This document shows positions 7,319 to 13,328 of a stretch of 13,328 nt of DNA, piece by piece. A program made the translations under genes and the position numbers. The DNA is taken from NCBI GenBank assembly GCA_002392655.1, contig DGHK01000018.1, positions 1-13,328 of the forward strand, written 5' to 3'. This DNA is from Lachnospiraceae bacterium UBA3850 (GTDB taxonomy: Bacteria; Bacillota; Clostridia; Lachnospirales; Lachnospiraceae). The stretch's first letter is position 1. Each line of letters starts with the position of its first letter. The notes under the pieces were generated by a model, which saw only the letters and a list, made by a program, of their open reading frames with translations, was not told where the DNA came from and made no database searches.

Positions 7319-7453
7319 TACGGCGAGGATGCACTCATATGAGTGTGCCCGTATGAATATAATCCTGTATCCTTTACGTGGCCTTACGGGCGGCCGGATA
7401 TACGGATTATATTCGATGCGACCGCGGTCAAGCGGATCTTCCTCGTCTTTTTA
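7319..7453 (+). ncRNA. structured non-coding RNA of about 135 nt, partner candidate of the RT
   Basis: Bounded by a perfect promoter and a T-tract (7448-7452). Folding by eye gives: P1, GGCGAGGA (7322-7329) with TCCTCGTC (7440-7447), 8 bp with one G-U, closing the molecule end to end. P2, GCACTC (7331-7336) with GAGT and GC (7341-7348), 6 bp with a 2-nt bulge. P3, CGTAT plus GAATATAATCC (7350-7365) with GGATTATATTC, bulged G7415 and ATGCG (7404-7420), 16 bp. It continues past a bulged C7403 as TGTATCC (7366-7372) with GGATATA (7396-7402), giving a 23-bp arm, capped by GGCC (7380-7383) with GGCC (7392-7395). P4, CCGC (7422-7425) with GCGG (7432-7435). P1 followed directly by five Ts also makes a terminator. 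It does not match any RNA class I recognise. Its 3' end abuts the stop codon of the convergent 5'-nucleotidase gene. Closure by terminal repeats plus one long arm recalls retron msr-msd RNAs, but the position after the RT and its own promoter are atypical. Confidence 0.75.
7440..7453 (+). terminator. intrinsic terminator formed by the 3' strand of P1 and a T-tract
   Basis: TCCTCGTC (7440-7447) pairs with the RNA's own 5' end (7322-7329) and is followed by TTTTT at 7448-7452 and further T-rich sequence. The terminator stem is thus the closing helix of the whole RNA, or P4 at 7422-7435 serves as the nearer hairpin. The T-tract overlaps the three consecutive stop codons of the convergent gene. 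Confidence 0.6.
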
Positions 7454-7456
7454 TTA

Positions 7457-10093
7457 TTATTCTTCCCAGGCACCATCGGCATTAACCCACCAGTCACCTA
7501 TATAACAGTTGGTAAGCATATAACCGTCAGCTCCGAAGTAATACCATTTTCCATTTATTTTCTGCCATACTGAGCAGGCATACCATCCAAGTGTATCCTC
7601 GAACCACCAGCCTGTACTATTTACATGCCATGAGCCTATTCCTTCATATTCCCACGCACCGCTATAGCTCAACCAATAGCCATCTATCCACTCTTCGCTT
7701 GCCATATAGCCATCAACATTGAAGTAGTACCACTTGCTATCTATCTTCTGCCACTTTGAATAAGGATACCAGCCGCTTGTATCTTCAAACCACCAGCCCT
7801 TTTCATTACATTTCCATGAACCTGTATAAGCATAGCTCTGTGAACCATCTGCATCATACCACTTTCCATCTACCCATTCATTTGAATATTCAGACTGAGT
7901 CACAGGAATAGTTACTGTCTTCTTCTGTTCAGCAAATGAACTATTAGTGAATGTTGCAGTATAAGTTCCGACACCTGTTTCTGTTAATGTTGGAGCTTTG
8001 GTAACTTCGTAAACAGTTCCTACCGTCTCGGTCTCAACCTCTCCGCAAATACTGCAGGTATGTGAAGCCATAACCTCTTTATTGTCCTCCATCCAGGTGT
8101 AAGAAGGTTCACTCCATTCATGCCCTCCATAATTTACACACATGTAGGAAGCAGCGACTATAGTTTTATCTGTACACTCTATATAAACATCCTTACTCTC
8201 TATCAGCCACTTTTCTTCTATCTTGGTCTGATACCACTGTTCAGAGGTTCCCTCATAAATAATTTTCTTTTGATCACTATAATCCTTGAATTTTCCTTCC
8301 GATATTTCCGTTAGACCGGTTTCGATTGATAAAACTCCGTCAGGTGAGATGTACCAATATGGATCCGCCTTATCCTTTTCCAGGTAATATGACACTGTAT
8401 CTACAGCCAGATATCCATCATTCATCTCTGATTCTTTTCTGAGCACATCAAATGCAACATCTGTCAGAACCTTATCGTTTTCCACAAGCTTATCAGTATC
8501 ACACCATTCACAAAGCGGATTATAATCGCGATCCTTTATTCGCTGCGTTGTTGCAACATACTGTGCAGTAGCCAGTCTCAGCTTACGGTCCTTCCAATCA
8601 CCCTTCCACTTGCCATCTGCATAGATAACATTTCCATCCGACGTTTCTATGGCATTTATTGTCCTATCTGTGAAATAACACTTAATTCCAACCAATCTCG
8701 AAAACAGTGATTTTCCGATTTTTGTTACGGAATACTGAAGAACATCAAAAAACTCACCATAGGTCATTTCAAACACATACAGTTTATCATCAAACGGAAA
8801 CATCTCGTATATATCAGATGCTTTGATATCAAGCTTGTCTCCCATTACTACATAATCCTTCCTAAGTCCACCACTATTGATAAATGCAACATCAGCCTTG
8901 CCGCCTCTCAGCAGCATTGAAGTTATCCAGTTTCCTGCGGTACAGGAGCGCTTGCCGCTCTCCTCCATAAACTCATTTCTATAAGCAGACTCAGTGATAT
9001 ATCCGATATCTTCCTTTAGATATTTGTCCGCATCTTCAATTGCAACATCCGTTATAGCAACTATTTCGGGATCAAGCTTATCTGCATTCTCAGGAATATT
9101 ATACATCCCAGCTCTGTCATCTGTTACCCATACATATCTCTTATCATTTACAGCATTAAATGTCACTTTTCCATCAACCAGCTTAAAACCAAATTCTGCC
9201 CAGCAATAAGTCTGCGCATTACAACATCCCTGGATGTACTTTACTCCTTCGGCTGTTTCATTGCTGCTTACCTTATGCATATGTCCTCCCATAACCAGAT
9301 CAACGTGAGTTCCTCCGCCAATTGCTTCTGCAGCCTCCTTCGCATCACCATGATAGAGAAGTATAGTTGCATCACACCGTCCGCTCTCCTCAAGTTCTTT
9401 TGCAATCTGATTTACCTCGGCAAAATTCTTTTTTGTTTCATAGCCTTCGCCGGTAAAAACATTATAGGCAACAGATGTACCATATTCATCGGCATAACCT
9501 ATTACAGCTATACGCACATTTATCTCATTTCCATCATCATCAGTTGCCACCTTGTCAATGATTATATAATCATCAGCAAAATCGACCTTTTGGTCATATT
9601 TATAGAGATTGGCACAAACTACAGGGATTTTGTTTTCTCCTGAAATGGTAGAGAAATCATAATCTCTCATGGTTTTATCACTATCAACCACTGTTTCAAT
9701 ATGCCAGTCAAACTCGTGATTACCAATTCCTACCACATCATAATCCATAGCAACATATGCCGCAGATAGAGACTGTCCCTTAACCAGGCTTGACATGGTA
9801 TTACCCTGATAGATATCACCTGTATCTACCAGCAATGCTTTTTCCTTACGGTAGGCATCACCATAACCTCGTACATCCTTTATCTTATCGGCTATATAAG
9901 CAAGTCTGTATTCCATCTCCCCATTATATTCTGCCGCAATATACCCATGATTGTCAGTTGTTTCAAAAACCATGAGCTTATATATATCCTCATCATCGGC
10001 ATAGGAGACAAAGTTTCTCGAACATAGGAAGCCTAAACACGCTATAGTAATAAAAAGCGCTACTAAAACTCTATATCTGGCACTTCTCATCAT
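7457..10093 (-). CDS. secreted 5'-nucleotidase/metallophosphatase with C-terminal wall-binding repeats
   Basis: 878 residues. An N-terminal signal peptide (hydrophobic 9-24) has a type I cleavage site after VSYA (about 32/33). The calcineurin-type metallophosphatase domain (about 36-300) has all metal-binding motifs of the UshA family: TDNHG (Asp47, His49), DTGD (Asp93), GNHE (Asn125, His126), YHGD (His248) and GGHMH (His271, His273). The 5'-nucleotidase C-terminal domain (about 360-530) carries NSGGLR (406-411). A Cys-x-x-Cys module (HTCSICGE) and an Ig-like TETGVGTYTATF segment follow, then two Trp-rich repeats starting GWWFEDT at about 766 and 828, 62 residues apart, resembling choline/cell-wall-binding repeats. 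It probably releases nucleosides and phosphate from nucleotides at the cell surface. The start overlaps the preceding gene's stop by 4 bp (ATGA), with AAGGAGA at 10103-10109, so translation is coupled. Three stop codons in a row end it. Confidence 0.92.
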   Translation of the reverse strand: MMRSARYRVLVALFITIACLGFLCSRNFVSYADDEDIYKLMVFETTDNHGYIAAEYNGEMEYRLAYIADKIKDVRGYGDAYRKEKALLVDTGDIYQGNTMSSLVKGQSLSAAYVAMDYDVVGIGNHEFDWHIETVVDSDKTMRDYDFSTISGENKIPVVCANLYKYDQKVDFADDYIIIDKVATDDDGNEINVRIAVIGYADEYGTSVAYNVFTGEGYETKKNFAEVNQIAKELEESGRCDATILLYHGDAKEAAEAIGGGTHVDLVMGGHMHKVSSNETAEGVKYIQGCCNAQTYCWAEFGFKLVDGKVTFNAVNDKRYVWVTDDRAGMYNIPENADKLDPEIVAITDVAIEDADKYLKEDIGYITESAYRNEFMEESGKRSCTAGNWITSMLLRGGKADVAFINSGGLRKDYVVMGDKLDIKASDIYEMFPFDDKLYVFEMTYGEFFDVLQYSVTKIGKSLFSRLVGIKCYFTDRTINAIETSDGNVIYADGKWKGDWKDRKLRLATAQYVATTQRIKDRDYNPLCEWCDTDKLVENDKVLTDVAFDVLRKESEMNDGYLAVDTVSYYLEKDKADPYWYISPDGVLSIETGLTEISEGKFKDYSDQKKIIYEGTSEQWYQTKIEEKWLIESKDVYIECTDKTIVAASYMCVNYGGHEWSEPSYTWMEDNKEVMASHTCSICGEVETETVGTVYEVTKAPTLTETGVGTYTATFTNSSFAEQKKTVTIPVTQSEYSNEWVDGKWYDADGSQSYAYTGSWKCNEKGWWFEDTSGWYPYSKWQKIDSKWYYFNVDGYMASEEWIDGYWLSYSGAWEYEGIGSWHVNSTGWWFEDTLGWYACSVWQKINGKWYYFGADGYMLTNCYIGDWWVNADGAWEE

Positions 10094-12003
10094 TTAGGGA
10101 TTTCTCCTTCTATATTCTCATTGAGCCAGTCCATATGAAGCAGACTCTTTTCATCCATACTTTCAAGTGCCACACTGACACCTCGTTTATTATGATACTG
10201 CTGCACCTGCATGGTTCTTCCGTCTCTGGTATGTATCTCTCCGAAGAAAGGCCCCAGTTCTCCCTTGATAACGGAGTTTTTCATAAAGGAAAGCATCTTC
10301 TTGGTCTGATATACATTTCCCGGGATTCTGACATCAACTACACCTGTTGATATACCAAACCAGTAGTTGGCTGCCCTTTTCACTCCCTGAGCCTCAGTTA
10401 TATCCCACGCACCGGAGAGAACTGACTGAACTATCTGTACATAATACTTGCCCCAGCTGAAATAAGCTGAACCTATATACTTATCTCGCTCCTCTTCCAT
10501 CTTGAAGACACCCTGTCTTCCGGTGGTAATCTGTTTTGTTGAGTACTCAAGATCGGCATAGTAGGATATACCTTCTTCCTTCCACTCAGCCTTATAGGAG
10601 GTATCATCCGATCCCTTCGGTGTCTTGATTGACACTTTGCATTCAGGGTCCATAAGGGACACACCAATTGCAAATGCATTCAGGTTCATAATACTCAGAC
10701 TGTCATTACCTCTTATCAGATATCCGATCTTCCTTTCACCAGGTGTTGCCTGATTCAGAAGCAGAACATTTGCTGTATATACTCCCATCAGAAATGCAGC
10801 CTCATAGAATTTACCCTGATAACATCTTACTGAAGAGTATGTACTGTCAAGCGAACAGTTGAGGAACTTTATGCTCGGGGTATGTACTGCAGCACTGAGT
10901 GTTTCCTGTAACATATCCGGTGTTACGGTAAATACTATCTCATTCTTCTCATGAATAGCCTTGCCGATTGCATAATCTATTCCGCCAAGATCCTTTGCTA
11001 TATAGCTGTGGGTAACAACGTTAGTGTCAGTCATCTCATCTACATAAAGCCTGCCGGCCTCGTGGCTGTCAACCCATCTGGAATCTTCAATTCCGACATC
11101 ATAGACAAATGCAACCTTAAGCGGAGATTGCCATGTATATTTCTTTGTTCTTGAGAACAGACTCATAAAGCTTCCGGTCTTTTCCTCGCCAATAGGTGCA
11201 TTTGCGAGATAAGCTGTATCCTCGATAGTATTTCCCAAAAACTCGTTATGAGCCATTTTGATGTTATTTATTATCTGATCGTCCGAAGAATCCTCAATAG
11301 TTTTGAACGGGAATATGGATATATAAACCAGGAAGGCATCACTGATATGATACTCATCTTCTATTCCCAATGCCTTCTTCAGATTTCTGCTGAAACGGAA
11401 GAAGGATGATTTAAGATCCGCACACAGATCTTCAGGCCATTCATTCTCCAGATCCTGTCCCATGATATCAGCAAGCTTCTGATATGCTCCGGGCTCACTG
11501 AATACTATAAGGAAGTTTTTTGTGACCTTATAGAAATCCATGTACTCATAATAAACCTGAACCTCCTTGAAGCTGTTCTTTCTCGGAATGATTCTGGTAA
11601 CATCAGCAAGGATAAACTCTGTTCCACCGTATTTTGAAACAGATACTCTCTTATTACCCTCCTGAACATAATAGCAATTCATAAATTCATAAACCTTTAT
11701 GGCATCTCTTATTCCTTCCTGGAGATAAGAATCATACAGGTTTGACCACTTAACCGCAAATTCAGTACCATCCTCAAAAAGCGGCATAAAGTTATTTGCA
11801 AATGCATTATTTCTAGCTGCTTCTTTGTTTCCCTTGATTCTATCGAGAGGAAGCTCCATAAGTCCGAGTCTGGTCTGACCCACGTTATCCTTTACCTCTT
11901 CCATAAGATCAAGAACCGGAAGGTATGGCGAAATCCCCTTCTTATGTGCTTCTCTGACTGCTTCATCCCCAAGCTTCTTAGCTGCTTTATAATCTTCTCT
12001 CAT
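10090..12003 (-). CDS. cytoplasmic fusion: ParB-like domain + BMP/PnrA-type nucleoside-binding domain
   Basis: 637 residues without signal peptide or membrane segment. After a helical N-terminus (1-45), residues about 46-140 resemble the ParB/sulfiredoxin superfamily: MELPLDRIKGNKEAARNN, then YYVQEGNKRVSVSKYGG at 111-127, which matches the xxxGxxRxxA core. A mostly helical middle section (141-285) leads to a BMP (basic membrane protein/PnrA) ligand-binding fold from about residue 295: KVAFVYDVGIEDSRWVDSHE at its start, then RCYQGKFYEAAFLMGVYTAN and KIGYLIRGND. BMP domains of this type normally sit outside the cell as ABC-transporter lipoproteins binding purine nucleosides. Here the lack of a signal suggests an intracellular sensor. 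AGAGGAGAAG precedes the ATG; it follows the FHA gene by 19 nt and overlaps the nucleotidase gene by 4 bp, so all three are an operon. The ParB-like call is less certain than the BMP call. Confidence 0.82.
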   Translation of the reverse strand: MREDYKAAKKLGDEAVREAHKKGISPYLPVLDLMEEVKDNVGQTRLGLMELPLDRIKGNKEAARNNAFANNFMPLFEDGTEFAVKWSNLYDSYLQEGIRDAIKVYEFMNCYYVQEGNKRVSVSKYGGTEFILADVTRIIPRKNSFKEVQVYYEYMDFYKVTKNFLIVFSEPGAYQKLADIMGQDLENEWPEDLCADLKSSFFRFSRNLKKALGIEDEYHISDAFLVYISIFPFKTIEDSSDDQIINNIKMAHNEFLGNTIEDTAYLANAPIGEEKTGSFMSLFSRTKKYTWQSPLKVAFVYDVGIEDSRWVDSHEAGRLYVDEMTDTNVVTHSYIAKDLGGIDYAIGKAIHEKNEIVFTVTPDMLQETLSAAVHTPSIKFLNCSLDSTYSSVRCYQGKFYEAAFLMGVYTANVLLLNQATPGERKIGYLIRGNDSLSIMNLNAFAIGVSLMDPECKVSIKTPKGSDDTSYKAEWKEEGISYYADLEYSTKQITTGRQGVFKMEEERDKYIGSAYFSWGKYYVQIVQSVLSGAWDITEAQGVKRAANYWFGISTGVVDVRIPGNVYQTKKMLSFMKNSVIKGELGPFFGEIHTRDGRTMQVQQYHNKRGVSVALESMDEKSLLHMDWLNENIEGEIPK

Positions 12004-12022
12004 ACTCTTCTCCTCTGATTAA

Positions 12023-13246
12023 TTATTTTTTTGTGGCAAACCTTGCAGCAAGTCCCGGTTCTTCATCTACGTGAAGATATATGGCCGATAAAACTATGGC
12101 TCCTACCGACGCTATAGTTACCCATACATTACTCGAAGGCATCATTTCCAAAAAGTTAATATCCATACCAAATCTGTTACTTAGTGACAAAGTAGCAATT
12201 ATAACCAGTACAAATGCTAAGCCATAATAAATAATAGGTCTGTAATATCTATGATATATTTTAGAATAATCATTGTTACTCTTAAAGTTCTTTGCCTGTG
12301 AAACCATAGCAGCCGGCATAAGTATAATGGCAATGATCATCAACAATATCTCAAAATTACTGAATATATAGACAAATGCACCGCCAAGCATCTCAGTCAG
12401 CATAATCATTAATGCAAACACCATTGCAACATTTCCCGCCGCCATAACTATTGCGCCCTTAGTCATAATGTCCTTATTATATGTGAATAGTCCGACTGAC
12501 AGCATACCATCTCCAACTGCAGATCCGACAACTCCCAAAACAATAACCCAAAGAAGTAATGTATAAAAGCCACTAAGGTATGCAGTCACACCTTCCATAT
12601 TATTAAATGTCTTGAATGCAGCGATTATATTTACAACTGCCAGAATTCCCCACAAAATACCTGCCAAAAGGCCGAATATATTCAGACTGTCGGCAAATTT
12701 CTTCTCATTTGCGCTACCATATCGATCTGCACCGGCAAATCCAAATCCAGGAGAAGCCGCACCGGCTGCACCACCGGTTGGATTGTAATATGCATCGTTC
12801 GCAGAACCGTTGTAAGCTCCGCTGAAGGCACCTCCGTATGTCGGACCTGATGGAGCAGGGTTCCCCCAGCCCTCCGGAGGAGTTTCTCCCGGAAGAAGGT
12901 TTCTTCCGGATAGTATCTCTACCTTAACATCTATTATCAAAGAATCAAGATTTCGTCTGGAATCAAGAATCAGCTGCATACCATTTGCAAGCCAGGTTGA
13001 TGTTATTCTGCTTCCCTTTACCGACGAGCCCGTCTGGCTGTCTGTATCCTGATATGCCCACATACCATTTTGCTTGAAGAAGTATCCATGATGTGCGGAA
13101 ACCTTCGAATTCTCCACACGTATATGTGCATCCTCTGCAGTACCGATTACAAGCTTACTCACGCCCATACTTTCCGCCAGACTATCCAGTGAATAATTCT
13201 TATCACCATCTACATCTATTATTCTAACAGTAGCTCTGTCATTCAT
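12023..13246 (-). CDS. FHA-like domain protein with six predicted transmembrane segments
   Basis: 407 residues. The N-terminal domain (about 1-110) has an FHA-like layout: LVIGTAEDAHIRVENSKVSA, HHGYFF, then DTDSQTGSSVKGSRI, matching the consensus GR...I.L....VSR.HA......D..S.NGT.VNG. The key phosphopeptide-binding Arg after the first Gly is replaced by Thr36, and the Arg after Ser50 by Ala51, so phosphothreonine binding may be weak or lost. A low-complexity Gly/Ala/Ser/Tyr/Pro linker (about 118-180) connects to a membrane part with about six hydrophobic segments (about 189-211, 221-246, 262-286, 290-316, 338-357, 371-391) and a short basic tail. The ATG follows a G-rich ribosome-binding site (GGGGGG at 13254-13259). 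It is the first complete gene of the FHA, ParB-BMP, 5'-nucleotidase run. Function unknown; a membrane scaffold or signalling role is inferred. Confidence 0.85.
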   Translation of the reverse strand: MNDRATVRIIDVDGDKNYSLDSLAESMGVSKLVIGTAEDAHIRVENSKVSAHHGYFFKQNGMWAYQDTDSQTGSSVKGSRITSTWLANGMQLILDSRRNLDSLIIDVKVEILSGRNLLPGETPPEGWGNPAPSGPTYGGAFSGAYNGSANDAYYNPTGGAAGAASPGFGFAGADRYGSANEKKFADSLNIFGLLAGILWGILAVVNIIAAFKTFNNMEGVTAYLSGFYTLLLWVIVLGVVGSAVGDGMLSVGLFTYNKDIMTKGAIVMAAGNVAMVFALMIMLTEMLGGAFVYIFSNFEILLMIIAIILMPAAMVSQAKNFKSNNDYSKIYHRYYRPIIYYGLAFVLVIIATLSLSNRFGMDINFLEMMPSSNVWVTIASVGAIVLSAIYLHVDEEPGLAARFATKK

Positions 13247-13295
13247 CTTTTAACCCCCCGGGTATTACTTCTATATCCTTAAAAACAATCGACAC

Positions 13296-13328
13296 CTACC
13301 AGCTTCTCGGTCCATTCTGTCCACCATA
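13296..13328 (-). CDS. C-terminal end of an unidentified upstream gene (runs off the right edge)
   Basis: Reading the minus strand from the window edge, one frame gives YGGQNGPRSW followed by a TAG stop at 13298-13296, which ends 49 nt before the FHA gene start. The Gly/Asn/Pro-rich tail has the flavour of the low-complexity linker of the FHA protein, so this could be the end of a related envelope or FHA-type protein in the same operon. Ten codons are too few to identify it, and the frame choice rests on the compositional look and the suitable stop position. Confidence 0.4.
   Translation of the reverse strand, partial: YGGQNGPRSW

Noticed and set aside
6055..7453. Group II intron with its maturase
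   Set aside because: The RT has no visible maturase-linked endonuclease domain, and the flanking DNA shows no domain V-like stem with AGC triad or intron ends; the structured RNA is only about 135 nt and has its own promoter and terminator.
7319..7453. Riboswitch or attenuator of a downstream gene
   Set aside because: The next plus-strand DNA is the antisense of the nucleotidase gene; there is no plus-strand gene to regulate, and the RNA ends in its own T-tract.
7343..7573. A 76-codon plus-strand reading frame over the ncRNA and the 3' end of the nucleotidase gene
   Set aside because: It starts on a GTG inside the P2 hairpin without a ribosome-binding site and runs antisense through a well-supported gene, so it is a shadow.
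6055..7700. Diversity-generating retroelement (RT with template and variable repeats)
   Set aside because: I found no near-identical repeat between the RNA region and the end of any neighbouring gene, no C-type lectin variable domain and no Avd-like small gene. The two Trp-rich repeats in the nucleotidase are ordinary wall-binding repeats.
7457..10093. Lipoprotein anchoring of the 5'-nucleotidase
   Set aside because: Cysteines at 19 and 24 lie inside the hydrophobic core without a proper lipobox; a type I cleavage site after VSYA fits better and the C-terminal wall-binding repeats explain surface retention.

Overview
The window looks like a chromosomal segment of a low-GC Firmicute, most likely a gut or rumen Lachnospiraceae (Butyrivibrio/Roseburia/Eubacterium-like). 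This is inferred from AT-rich intergenic DNA with strong GGAGG-type ribosome binding sites, near-consensus sigma-A promoters, a lipoprotein glucanase, an NADP-type glutamate dehydrogenase, and a surface protein ending in tryptophan-rich wall-binding repeats. No sequence search was run, so the genus is a guess.

Layout. Almost everything is on the minus strand. At the left edge (1-302) is the 5' end of gdhA, with a near-perfect promoter about 100 bp upstream of its start. Next, reading down the minus strand from 5805 to 521, is a co-directional run: a UBA/DUF4342 small membrane protein, an OmpR-type response regulator, a two-TM sensor histidine kinase, a secreted GH16 beta-glucanase lipoprotein with a CBM4/9-like module, and an intracellular GH5 glycoside hydrolase. 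It reads as a sense, cut outside, then finish inside beta-glucan module. From the right edge (13328 to 7457) is a second minus-strand run: the tail of an unknown gene, a membrane protein with a degenerate FHA domain, a cytoplasmic fusion of a ParB-like domain to a BMP (nucleoside-binding) domain, and a secreted 5'-nucleotidase/metallophosphatase that overlaps the fusion gene by 4 bp. This run looks like nucleotide or nucleoside scavenging coupled to intracellular sensing.

Between these two runs sits the only plus-strand material in the window (about 6004-7453). It is a free-standing reverse transcriptase (YSDD active site, about 406 aa) followed within 10 bp by a consensus promoter (TTGACA-N16-TATAAT). 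That promoter drives a compact GC-rich non-coding RNA of about 135 nt that ends in a U-tract. The RNA folds by eye into a closed multi-branch structure: its 5' and 3' ends pair, enclosing a short hairpin, a 23-bp long arm and another short hairpin. The RT does not show the hallmark motifs of retrons, and I see neither a group II intron RNA nor DGR template/variable repeats. An RT paired with a dedicated structured RNA is the architecture of retrons and some defence RTs, so this RT-ncRNA island is the most interesting candidate for an undescribed system here. Its function is not established by the sequence.
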